From positions 66,057 to 76,523 of the forward strand of contig MU647019.1 of assembly GCA_026770585.1 (NCBI GenBank): a DNA stretch of 10,467 nucleotides. Direction: 5' to 3'. Shown here in pieces: positions 1 to 5,904 of this stretch (the first letter of the stretch is position 1; the number at the start of each line of letters is the position of its first letter). The position numbers were made by a program, and so were the translations under genes. The notes below the pieces were generated by a model. The model was not told where the DNA came from, searched no databases, and was given only the letters and a program-made list of their open reading frames with translations. This DNA is from Baffinella frigidus (Eukaryota > Cryptophyceae > Cryptomonadales > Baffinellaceae).

Positions 1-160
1 CACACCCTCACACCCTCACACCCTCACACCCTCACACCCTCACACCCGCACACCCGCACACCCTCACACCCTCACACCATCACACCCTCACAACCTCACA
101 CCCTCACACCCTCACACCCTCACACCCTCACACCCTCACACCCTCACACCCTAACACCCT
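1..160. repeat. Octamer tandem array (CACACCCT)20
   Basis: Exactly 20 units of 8 bp run in unbroken phase from the first base. Fifteen match CACACCCT. The variants are CACACCCG (41-48 and 49-56), CACACCAT (73-80), CACAACCT (89-96) and AACACCCT (153-160). The other strand reads AGGGTGTG, a G-rich telomere-like or subtelomeric repeat. The C-rich strand runs 5'->3' at the left edge, the orientation expected at a left chromosome end. The array may continue beyond the window. It could equally be an interstitial minisatellite. Confidence 0.95.
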
Positions 161-185
161 AAAGTATCGCATACGGTCCTGCATT
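154..185 (+). repeat. Dispersed 32-bp direct repeat, copy 1
   Basis: Matches 693-724 at 30 of 32 positions. It starts inside the last octamer (ACACCCT) and runs through AGTATCGCATACGGTCC. The second copy carries the same ACACCCT prefix although no array sits there, so the junction between octamer array and flank appears to have been duplicated as a unit. Confidence 0.85.
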
Positions 186-248
186 AGTCCCGGCCTGGCT
201 GCCTGTCGCTGCTGTGCAGGTTTGGAACGGTTTAACTTGACAGTTTCA

Positions 249-287
249 AATTCACATTGGAGGAGGACCTTAACAAGCCTCCGGCGG
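249..287 (+). repeat. 39-bp direct repeat, copy 1
   Basis: Matches 378-416 at 34 of 39 positions with no gaps. It begins AATTCACAT and ends TAACAAGCCTCCGGCGG. The copies start 129 bp apart. The spacer (288-377) is GC-rich with nothing recognisable. Confidence 0.85.
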
Positions 288-377
288 CCCTGCGGGGGGC
301 TTGCTTCACGACCCGAATCCCGGTCGACCCCTGCGGTGGCCTTCCGGGCGTCTGGTCCCTCCCCGATGCGTGAAACG

Positions 378-416
378 AATTCACATCGGAGGGGGGTCCT
401 AACAAGCCTCCGGCGG
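378..416 (+). repeat. 39-bp direct repeat, copy 2
   Basis: Second copy of the 249-287 repeat. Its last base abuts the GTATAC palindrome element beginning at 416, so two repeat families are joined end to end here. Confidence 0.85.
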
Positions 417-493
417 TATACGTTGTATACTTGGTGATATGACTCTGGGTACGTTCCTCGAAAAGCCTTCTTCTCTTCCCGTGTGACCTCCCC
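416..493 (-). repeat. GTATAC-palindrome repeat family, copy 1 (minus)
   Basis: The reverse complement matches 8468-8545 and, less closely, 7036-7111. The core is GTATAC-N3-GTATAC (416-430 here), an exact inverted repeat with a 3-nt spacer. Next to it is a conserved stretch reading ACCCAGAGTC..TATCACCAA on the minus strand, then a purine-rich segment ending in GTCACACG. All three copies have indels relative to each other. The function is unknown; it could be a protein-binding site or the end of a mobile element. Confidence 0.8.
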
Positions 494-577
494 AGAGTCA
501 TGCATCATTGGCTTAGGGTCTAGGGTGTGCAGTGTGGTGTCAGTTTCAGGGTCTAGGGTTCACATGAACCAAGTAAA

Positions 578-680
578 CCTCTCCCCCCCTCGTCATCCCT
601 CCCCTCTCTCTCCGCCGTTCCCTCCTGCCCCCCCCCCTCACCCCTCCTCCTCATCCCCCCTCCTCCTCTCTCTGGGGCGA
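578..680 (+). repeat. Polypyrimidine tract
   Basis: About 100 bp almost entirely C and T on the plus strand, with C runs up to about 10 and only scattered purines. Such tracts can form triplex (H-DNA) structures. Upstream (509-570) are two GGGTCTAGGG motifs resembling degenerate telomere repeat. The open frames across it are composition artefacts. Confidence 0.7.
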
Positions 681-692
681 CCACCCTGCGGC

Positions 693-724
693 ACACCCTA
701 CAGTATCGCATACGGTCCCGCATT
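693..724 (+). repeat. Dispersed 32-bp direct repeat, copy 2
   Basis: Matches 154-185 at 30 of 32 positions. It is followed at once by the hairpin-repeat region (728-818). Confidence 0.85.
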
Positions 725-727
725 TCG

Positions 728-818
728 TTCCAAAGTTGACGGGTTTGTACCAAAGTTGACGGGGTTTTTTTCGTTCCAAAATTGACGGGTGTGCAACACG
801 CACCCACAACGTCAACTC
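728..818 (+). repeat. Hairpin repeat family: truncated copy plus full copy
   Basis: TTCCAAAGTTGACGGGTTTG (728-747) is a left half related to 8173-8196. AAAGTTGACGGGG follows at 752-764. A complete degenerate copy then runs from AATTGAC (780-786) to GTCAACT (811-817), with arms mostly complementary around a 24-nt loop. The family is described at 3888-3927 and 8178-8219. Confidence 0.65.
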
Positions 819-905
819 GAGAACAGCCCCTCGACATTGAAAGCGGTCTGCAATTTGGAGGTGTGGTCTGGGGGTGAGGGCTTCTGATGCCTATTTTCCC
901 CGCAG

Positions 906-1010
906 GAAATGTACTACGACGAATCGCTGCATCTCGACGTGAAGACTGGACCGCTCCGCTCGCAACGCTCCCTAACTGGCATTCGCGGCGTCCCCGTCAC
1001 TAAGTTGACC
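906..1010 (+). other. Exon-like segment at the start of the satellite
   Basis: A pyrimidine-rich stretch ending CCCCGCAG (899-905) resembles a eukaryotic 3' splice site. An open frame follows: EMYYDESLHLDVKTGPLRSQ, then RSLTGIRGVPVTKL. Part of this (LDVKTGPLRS...) recurs in frame one unit later because that spacing (183 bp) is a multiple of 3. Later units are 197, 215 and 189 bp apart and lose phase. Between units 1 and 3 several changes are silent in this frame (CAA/CAG, CTA/TTG, ATT/ATC), but two are not (Pro/Thr, Leu/Phe). I recognise no protein family. It may be an exon fragment captured by the satellite, or chance. Confidence 0.2.
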
Positions 1011-1829
1011 CCTCTCATAAGTTGCCATCATTACAGGCCCCATCATCATTATAGGCCCCCGATAGATCATCATTATAGGCCCCTCGGAGTCAATGAGGGC
1101 GCTTATAATGATGATCTCGACGTGAAGACTGGACCGCTCCGCTCGCAACGCTCCCTAACTGGCATCCGCGGCGTCCCCGTCACTAAGTTGATCCCGCCCC
1201 CATAAGTTGCCATCATTACAGGCCCCATCGACATTATAGGCCCCTGTTGGATCATCATTATAGGCCCATCGGGGTCCTATAATGATAATGCCTCGGGGGG
1301 CTATAAGGATGATTTGACGTGAAGACTGGAACGTTCCGCTCGCAGCGCTCCTTGACTGGCATCCGCGGCGTCCCCGTCACTAAGTTGATCCCGCCCCCAT
1401 AAGTTGCCCTCATTACAGGCGCCATCGACATTGTAGGCCCCTGTTGGATCGTCATTGTAGGCCCATCGGGGTCCTACAATGATAATGCCTCGGGGGCCTA
1501 TAATGATGATCCCTCGGGGGCCTATGATGATGGTTCCGAGGCGGGTCTATCCCCTTGAAGCACTCTATGACTGGCATTCGCGGCGTCTCCGTCACTAAGT
1601 TGACCCCCCCCCCATAAGTTGCCATCATTACAGGCCCAATCATCATTTCAAGCCCCCGATAGATCATCATTATAGGCACCTCGGGGTCCTATAATGATGA
1701 TGCCTCGGGGGCCTATAATGATGATCTCGACGTGAAGACCGGGCCGCTCCGCTCCTGAACTGGCATCCGCGGAGTCCCCGTGATAAGTTGATCACGCCCC
1801 CATAAGTTGTCAAGACGCGATCATCGTTA
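931..1829 (+). repeat. Satellite array with units of 183-215 bp
   Basis: Five units are anchored by ACTGGCATYCGCGG at 975, 1158, 1355, 1570 and 1759 (spacings 183, 197, 215 and 189). A full unit contains CTCGACGTGAAGAC, CGCTCCGCTCGCAACGCTCC, GTCCCCGTCACTAAGTTGA, CATAAGTTGCCATCATTACA and several copies of ATCATTATAGGCCC with its complement. Unit 4 lacks the CTCGACGT start and carries GAGGCGGGTCTATCCC (1540-1555) instead, a motif that recurs at 3545 and links this array to the satellite at 3541-4462. The last unit is cut by the element at 1830. Confidence 0.9.
1662..1726. repeat. Stem-loop inside the satellite unit
   Basis: GATCATCATTATAGG (1662-1676) is exactly complementary to CCTATAATGATGATC (1712-1726), a 15-bp stem. 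A second complementary arm lies at 1688-1701, so two alternative stems are possible. Similar arms occur around 1065-1117 and 1252-1285 in other units. Confidence 0.7.
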
Positions 1830-2073
1830 TCCTCTTGCCGGTTTCATTTCGATAAGTCATAAATGGAGGTTACCGGTATTCTGCTGAATTTCATTGCTAA
1901 ATTTCATCCTTTTTGAAATATGAAAGCGCAGATCGTCGAGATTTGGCCTTCAGCTCCAGATTCTGCTAAAAAAATCGAGCTGCGATGAAATCTTGAGATC
2001 TTTACTACAGGCCAAAGGTCAAACAAATGGCTCCAACTAAAGGTATTATTCTACTATAAAACCGGCAAGAGGA
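1830..2073. mobile_element. MITE-like element, 15-bp perfect TIRs, TA duplication
   Basis: TCCTCTTGCCGGTTT (1830-1844) is the exact reverse complement of 2059-2073. Both ends are flanked by TA (1828-1829 and 2074-2075). It interrupts the satellite, which resumes at 2076. It is 244 bp long, AT-richer than its surroundings, and has no open frame of useful length. Short terminal inverted repeats with a TA target duplication are typical of Tc1/mariner-type non-autonomous elements; that assignment is inference. No transposase is present in the window. Internal complementarity is weak (ATTTGGCCT near 1941, AGGCCAAA near 2010). Confidence 0.8.
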
Positions 2074-2075
2074 TA

Positions 2076-2165
2076 CAGCGGCGTCCCCATCACTAAGTAC
2101 TTCCCAACCCGTAAGTTGCCATCATTACAGGCCCGCCTCGGGATGTGATCATCATTGCAGGGAAA
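2076..2165 (+). repeat. Satellite remnant right of the MITE-like element
   Basis: GCGGCGTCCCCATCACTAAG, TAAGTTGCCATCATTACAGG and GATCATCATTGCAGG match the unit of the 931-1829 array. It re-enters the unit at a different point from where the left side stops, so either the array was rearranged or some sequence was lost after insertion. Confidence 0.8.
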
Positions 2166-2325
2166 ATATGGCCAATTCTAAGCCATTTTCCGTTGCCTTA
2201 TCCGTAGGAACCCCCCTATGCCCCTACGCTATTTCCTACCGTAGGGTCGTATGTCTTATCGCTTATGGGTCATTCGAAATCCCAAAAGTCCGCTGAGTGG
2301 GTTGCCGTCCTGGTAAAACAGCGGA

Positions 2326-2368
2326 TGCAGGGTTTGGGGTTTCAAGGGTTTGGGGTGCAAACCCTGCA
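2326..2368. repeat. 11-bp perfect hairpin
   Basis: TGCAGGGTTTG (2326-2336) pairs exactly with CAAACCCTGCA (2358-2368) across a 21-nt G-rich loop that contains GGGTTTGGGGT. Confidence 0.75.
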
Positions 2369-2411
2369 CCCTGAATGCAGAGATAAGCTGTCCATTGAAT
2401 CTGACGCGCGG

Positions 2412-2520
2412 TTCTGGATGAGCCAGCTCCGAATTAGTTCTGGATTAGTCAGCTCCGAATTGCTGAATTAGTCAGCTCCGAATTATTACGAGGTTCTGGA
2501 TGAGTCAGCTCCGAATCACA
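2412..2520 (+). repeat. ~26-bp tandem repeat, 4 copies
   Basis: Four copies of TTCTGGATKAGYCAGCTCCG with AATTR spacers occur in a row. The third is shortened at its 5' end (TGAATTAGTCAGCTCCGAAT). The array is inside the 2187-2947 element. Confidence 0.85.
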
Positions 2521-2775
2521 CTAATCCTGGAACCCTCGTTCGCTAAAAGGTTTGACTGATCCTGGTGCGCTCGTTGGCAAAAATTGTTTTGACTCATCCT
2601 GGTGCTCGTGTTCGCAAAAAGGGGTTGACTGGTCCTGGTGTTCTCGTTTGCAGGATAGAATTGACTAATCCTGGTGCGACCGTTCACAGGAAACGTTGGA
2701 CTAATTCTGTTGTTCTCGTTGGCTGTAAAGAGTTGACTAATCGTGGTGCGCTCGTTCGCAGGAAAGGGTTCCAGC
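2517..2775 (+). repeat. ~36-bp minisatellite, 7 copies
   Basis: Seven degenerate copies of TTGACTAATCCTGGTGCGCT followed by CGTTCGCAGGAAAGG. Because 36 is a multiple of 3, both strands stay open and encode 12-residue repeats (LTNPGALVRRKG-like on plus, ANERTRISQ-like on minus). Two open strands over the same minisatellite argue against a real protein. It fills much of the interior of the 2187-2947 element. Confidence 0.85.
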
Positions 2776-2984
2776 ATCGGAGCCTCCTTCTCACCGCGCC
2801 GGTTATCTTCCAGGTAGCGCGCCCGGACTGAATATCCACACAGCGGACTTCGAAGGGATTTTGAATAACCCAGCGATGAGACCTAGGCCCCTACGGTAGG
2901 CAGCCCGTAGGGACATAGGGGGGTTCTTACGGACAAGGTAACGGAAACTCAGACATTTCCTGCCCGTAGCCCGCTGTGTGGACT

Positions 2985-3146
2985 ACGGGTAAAAGTACAT
3001 TGTAAGGCTTTTCGGGAAATTTCCCGGACATGGAGACGATTGTGGTACAAATCTTCTCCATGTCCGCCAGACCTGGCGTAAAACTACAGGTGTAAAGTGT
3101 TTTTCTGGTACAAACCGGACGTGCCGTACAATATACTTTTACCCGT
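2985..3146. mobile_element. Short inverted-repeat element rich in hairpins
   Basis: ACGGGTAAAAGTACATTGTA (2985-3004) matches the reverse complement of 3127-3146 at 19 of 20 positions, bounding 162 bp. Inside are the palindrome CGGGAAATTTCCCG (3013-3026), an 11-bp stem GGACATGGAGA/TCTCCATGTCC (3026-3036 and 3055-3065), and CGCCAGACCTGGCG (3065-3078), back to back. TGGTACAAA occurs twice (3043 and 3106). No target-site duplication is evident, so mobile origin is an inference from structure. Confidence 0.5.
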
Positions 3147-3149
3147 GGT

Positions 3150-3540
3150 ATATTCATGAATGTCCGGGCGCGGGTTGGCATACGTGTTCCCACGAAATCA
3201 ATCAAGCAATGCCACACGAGGCCGGCCGTGTTGTTTAAAATTATCGCGTCCCTAAAAGGCCATCCCCTTTGATGACTTGTTATAAGCCCCCACTGTTCGG
3301 GGGCCTAGCCAGTATACTGAACGCCACTAAATCCGACTCGTGTGCCTTTGGATGGCAGGAACGGAGGAAACCTTCGATCGACTGCGATTCAACCTTTGGA
3401 TCCTCATTCGTCAAGTACTCTACCCCTCACCCTCAAACCCGCGTTCTTTCGGCATTTCTTCTTCAACTATATTTCTCGCGGAAGTTGAGTGATCCAATTG
3501 TCCATGCGCCTTACGACGGCCATCCCACACAATAACCTGT
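3150..3540. other. Low-copy spacer, no recognised gene
   Basis: No internal repeat apart from a small GCCCCC/GGGGGC hairpin (3286-3304). An ATG-initiated open frame at 3272-3535 (87 codons) has no recognisable family, signal or motif. It is no longer than chance allows in this composition, so I do not call it a gene. Confidence 0.5.
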
Positions 3541-3887
3541 GTCCCGAGGCGGGTCTATCCCTTAAGTGGCTTTACAGTAGGGCTCATACGCCCTACCGTA
3601 GGGCCCCAGGACCTGCCTAGGACCTGCAAAGGGTCCGTTTGGACCCCCTCACCACTGAAGGGATACCCCGCCAGAACCTGTGTCCTGAGGTGTGGTCTCT
3701 GTCCTGAGGCGGGCTCGTCCCATTGTTTGTTCCGCAGGCGGGCCTATCTATCCTGAGGCGGGCCCATCTATCCTGAGGCGGGCCCATCTATCCTGAGGCG
3801 GGCCTATCTCACCCCATAACCTGTGGGGGCAGGGAACAGTACAAGACCGCGCAGGCCTCCTCCCTGCCATTCCAAGGCACTATTCTC

Positions 3888-3927
3888 AAGTTGACATGCT
3901 GGGTGTGCGGTACAAATCTGTCAACTT
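3888..3927 (-). repeat. Hairpin repeat, copy A
   Basis: AAGTTGAC (3888-3895) pairs with GTCAACTT (3920-3927). The loop contains GGGTGTGCGGTACAAAT. The reverse complement matches 8178-8219 closely, and the similarity continues a few bases beyond both arms. Calling this strand minus relative to the 8178 copy is arbitrary. Confidence 0.8.
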
Positions 3928-4054
3928 TGAAGCGGATAACTACCCTACCGAACCTGACATCCACAGGCACACACGGCGGATTTAGCTTACGGTGCTGACT
4001 GAGCAGGGAGCAGCACACGACCATGCAGGCCTCCTTTCGTCTGACTATTCTCCA

Positions 4055-4090
4055 GTTGACATTCTGGGTGTGTGGTACAAATTCGTCAAC
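4055..4090 (-). repeat. Hairpin repeat, copy B
   Basis: GTTGAC (4055-4060) pairs with GTCAAC (4085-4090) around a 24-nt loop containing GGGTGTGTGGTACAAAT. Sequence is identical to copy C across this span. Confidence 0.8.
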
Positions 4091-4277
4091 ATTCGCCGAT
4101 CTCACACTCATAACCTGTGGTAGAGCAGGGAGCTGTCCTGAGGCGGGCTCGTCCCATTATTCGTTCCTGAGGCGGGCCTATCTATCCTGAGGCGGGCCTA
4201 TCTCGCCTCATAACCTGTGGGAGGGCAGGGAGCAGCACACAACCATGCAGGCCTCCTGTCGTCTTGACTATTCTCAA

Positions 4278-4313
4278 GTTGACATTCTGGGTGTGTGGTA
4301 CAAATTCGTCAAC
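4278..4313 (-). repeat. Hairpin repeat, copy C
   Basis: GTTGAC (4278-4283) and GTCAAC (4308-4313) with the same loop as copy B, 223 bp downstream of it. Confidence 0.8.
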
Positions 4314-4464
4314 ATTCGCCGATTTCACACTCATAACCTGTGTCCTGAGGAGGAGTCTCTGACCTGAGGCGGGCTCGTCCCATTATTCGTTCCTGAGGCG
4401 GGCCTATCTCACACTCATAACCTGACTGAGCAGGGAGCAGCACAACACCGTGCAGACCTCCGTG

Positions 4465-4495
4465 TGCGCCTCGCCGTTTGTTTGCCCCGACAGGT
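4465..4495 (+). repeat. 31-bp direct repeat, copy 1
   Basis: TGCGCCTCGCCGTTTGTTTG followed by CCCCGACAGGT matches 4732-4762 with one mismatch. A partial, diverged third copy (about 4836-4853) is the site where the 4855-5032 element inserted. Confidence 0.9.
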
Positions 4496-4680
4496 CCCCC
4501 CTATGCCCCTACGCTATTGCCTACCGTAGGGCTACCATAGGGCTACCGTAGGGTCCTAGGTTTAGGGTTTAGGGCCCCCCTATGTCCCTACGCCATTGCC
4601 TACCGTAGGGCTGCCGTAGGGTCCTGGGTCTTATCGTTTCGGGGTTATTCGAAATCTCAAACGTCCGATGTGTCGATTAA
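4495..4680 (+). repeat. Solo copies of the 2187-2947 element arm
   Basis: A partial copy (4495-4560) and a longer copy (4575-4680) repeat the left-arm motifs CCCCCCTATG, CCCTACGC, ATTGCCTACCGTAGGG, GTCTTATCG, GGTTATTCGAAATC and CGTCCGATGTG. They are separated by two exact TTTAGGG repeats (4561-4574). The outermost arm segment (TTTCCGTT to GTAGGAA) is missing, so these are internal fragments or a related family. Confidence 0.8.
4561..4574 (+). repeat. Two TTTAGGG telomere-type heptamers
   Basis: Two exact tandem TTTAGGG units, preceded by the near-match CTAGG. The plant-type telomere motif at an interstitial site is a clue to lineage, but two copies can arise by chance in GTAGGG-rich sequence. 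Confidence 0.7.
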
Positions 4681-4731
4681 ACAGCGCCTTATCACGGACC
4701 CCCCTCGGCATTCTCAACATACTCAAAAGTA

Positions 4732-4762
4732 TGCGCCTCGCCGTTCGTTTGCCCCGACAGGT
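4732..4762 (+). repeat. 31-bp direct repeat, copy 2
   Basis: Same as 4465-4495 with one T/C change. The two copies flank the solo arm fragments. This copy is followed directly by GCGCCAAAAGTTG, which makes it a model for the unoccupied site of the element at 4855. Confidence 0.9.
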
Positions 4763-4763
4763 T

Positions 4764-5165
4764 GCGCCAAAAGTTGATCTTTGCGTGAAGTTAATCTTTG
4801 CCTAAAGTTGATCATGGCGTGAAGTTGATCCTCCGTGCGCCACACCGTTTGTCCCACACGAGACTATCTATGCGAACAGAATAAAAGTCTATTGTATCGT
4901 TTTGTGGGGAAATTGGTCACGTGGCTACACGCAAAGCGTGTAGCTTGTCTTTCTATTCGACCGAACATATAAAATCACTACGCAAACGCTTACAATCGAT
5001 ATTTATTATGTTCGCATGGATAGCCTCGTGTGTTGTCAGTGTAGGTCGCGCCTAAAGTTGTGATCAACCTCTAGTTGATCCGTGCGTGAAATTGATCCGC
5101 GCCTAAAGTTGATCATGGCTTGAAGTTGATTATTGCCAAAAGTTGATCATGGCGTGAAGTTGACC
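4764..5165 (+). repeat. AAGTTGATC tandem array, split by an insertion
   Basis: Half-units of about 16 bp alternate between GCCTAAAGTTGATC and ATGGCGTGAAGTTGATC. They occur at 4764-4831 and again at 5047-5165, with the 178-bp inverted-repeat element between. GATCAAC/GTTGATC at about 5063-5081 forms a 7-bp hairpin where a unit is inverted. The AAGTTGA core also appears in the 931-1829 satellite and in the hairpin family. Confidence 0.85.
4855..5032. mobile_element. MITE-like element with 31-bp TIRs and central hairpin
   Basis: CACACGAG..CTATC.ATGCG and on to AATAAA (4855-4885) matches the reverse complement of 5002-5032 at 28 of 31 positions. A central stem GCTACACGC/GCGTGTAGC (4924-4932 and 4936-4944) has a 3-nt AAA loop. 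TTGTC lies on both sides (4849-4853 and 5033-5037), with one extra C at the left junction. The flanks rejoin to resemble the unoccupied sequence at 4732-4771, which supports a real insertion. No coding capacity, and I cannot assign a superfamily. A 5-bp duplication is plausible but not certain. Confidence 0.8.
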
Positions 5166-5267
5166 CTGGCGGTTTGTCCTGTCCTCCACAACTTCCAGGT
5201 TCCCTCTTGCTTTGAGACGTCCCACTCTGGACTTTTGGCTGGGCGTGCATCACTCAACAGAAAAAGC

Positions 5268-5478
<211 letters not shown>

Positions 5479-5491
5479 ATTTATACAGTCG

Positions 5492-5607
5492 ATAAATCTA
5501 TTGTTCAATCCTTCCCTGGTGCAAGACGGCAGTGAATATAGTGTTTGATTCCTTCTTGTTACAAAACGGCAGTGTGTTCAACAACCCGAACGAAACAATA
5601 GATTTAT
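5492..5607. repeat. 14-bp inverted repeat around degenerate direct repeats
   Basis: ATAAATCTATTGTT (5492-5505) is exactly complementary to 5594-5607. The interior carries two degenerate copies of CCTTCYYTGGTGCAAGACGG / TTGTTACAAAACGGCAGTG. Also present is a 29-bp direct repeat (TACAAAACGGCAGTGTGTTC..., 5560-5588) shared with 6095-6123. Confidence 0.7.
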
Positions 5608-5767
5608 GGATTGCATATTCACTTATTTGACACCCTTATAGACTTTATTCGAAAGTGAAAATGCACGGTGCAAGAATTGAGGCGAGATTCGGAAAAAGTC
5701 TGGGAACTGCACCAGAGTTTTCCTACTCAAGAAACTGCCACTACCCACTTGTATCACTTCCTTCTCC
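5608..5767. other. Low-copy spacer
   Basis: AT-leaning sequence with no clear repeat, open frame or RNA motif. GAAAGTGAAAATGCA near 5650 resembles GGAAGTGAAAATAA near 6018, which may reflect the surrounding duplication. Confidence 0.4.
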
Positions 5768-5890
5768 CGTTTGTACTAGGAAACGGCTCTACCTGTATTC
5801 ACACAGGCTAAACATCTATTAGTAGACCTTCTCTGGTACAAAACGGTACCATAATTGTCTATTCTTAAACCTTTTCTGATTCAAAACAGT
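5768..5890 (+). repeat. ~80-bp degenerate direct repeat, copy 2, and extension
   Basis: Second copy of the 5268-5352 repeat (5768-5842), followed by another ACAAAACGG-type unit. TGGTACAAA is at 5834-5842. No AT microsatellite follows this copy, so the AT expansion is specific to copy 1. Confidence 0.7.
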
Positions 5891-5904
5891 TGTCAACAAT
5901 CTAG

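Larger units (their letters stand above)
2187..2947. mobile_element. Composite element with ~112-nt terminal inverted repeats
   Basis: The left arm (2187-2300) and the reverse complement of the right arm (2836-2947) align along their length with small indels. Shared blocks are TTTCCGTTRCCTTRTCCGTA, GAACCCCCCTATG, CCTACCGTAGGG, TTATTC/TCATTC-RAAATCCC and AGTCCGCTGWGTGG. The element is 761 bp. The interior holds an 11-bp hairpin and two tandem arrays rather than a gene. Single copies of the arm also occur at 4495-4680, so this is a dispersed family. I see no clear target-site duplication, and the outer boundary is uncertain by a few bases. Confidence 0.65.
3541..4462 (+). repeat. Complex satellite: GAGGCGGG 20-mers and hairpin-bearing units
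   Basis: Two components are interleaved. First are 20-bp repeats TCCTGAGGCGGGCCTATCTA, in a tight run at about 3729-3809 and again at 4135-4205 and 4365-4410. Second is a longer unit: CATAACCTGTGG, GCAGGGAGCAGCACA, CATGCAGGCCTCC, ACTATTCTC, then the hairpin repeat. Three units carry the hairpin at 3888, 4055 and 4278. A fourth begins at 4419 and is cut off before its hairpin, where 4465 starts a different repeat. A GTAGGG-rich patch at 3580-3610 resembles the 2187-2947 arm. Confidence 0.9.

Noticed and set aside
128-508. 126-codon minus frame and the TRE..YHQVYNVY peptide shared with 8396-8581
   Set aside because: The peptide similarity follows from the shared GTATAC repeat. Indels put the upstream half of copy 1 in a different phase from copy 3, so the frame is not conserved. 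The frame also runs through two copies of a direct repeat and into the octamer array.
931-1829. Satellite of similar units considered as a CRISPR array
   Set aside because: Units are 183-215 bp with no short repeat/unique spacer alternation and no cas genes, and the setting is eukaryotic.
2505-2831. 12-residue repeat proteins on both strands (ANERTRISQ-like and LTNPGALVRRKG-like)
   Set aside because: The 36-bp minisatellite keeps any frame open. Both strands being open, and the position inside an inverted-repeat element, argue for non-coding sequence.
3272-3535. 87-codon ATG open frame in low-copy sequence
   Set aside because: No recognisable family, motif, splice context or regulatory signal. 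Length is within chance expectation. Kept only as a note under the spacer.
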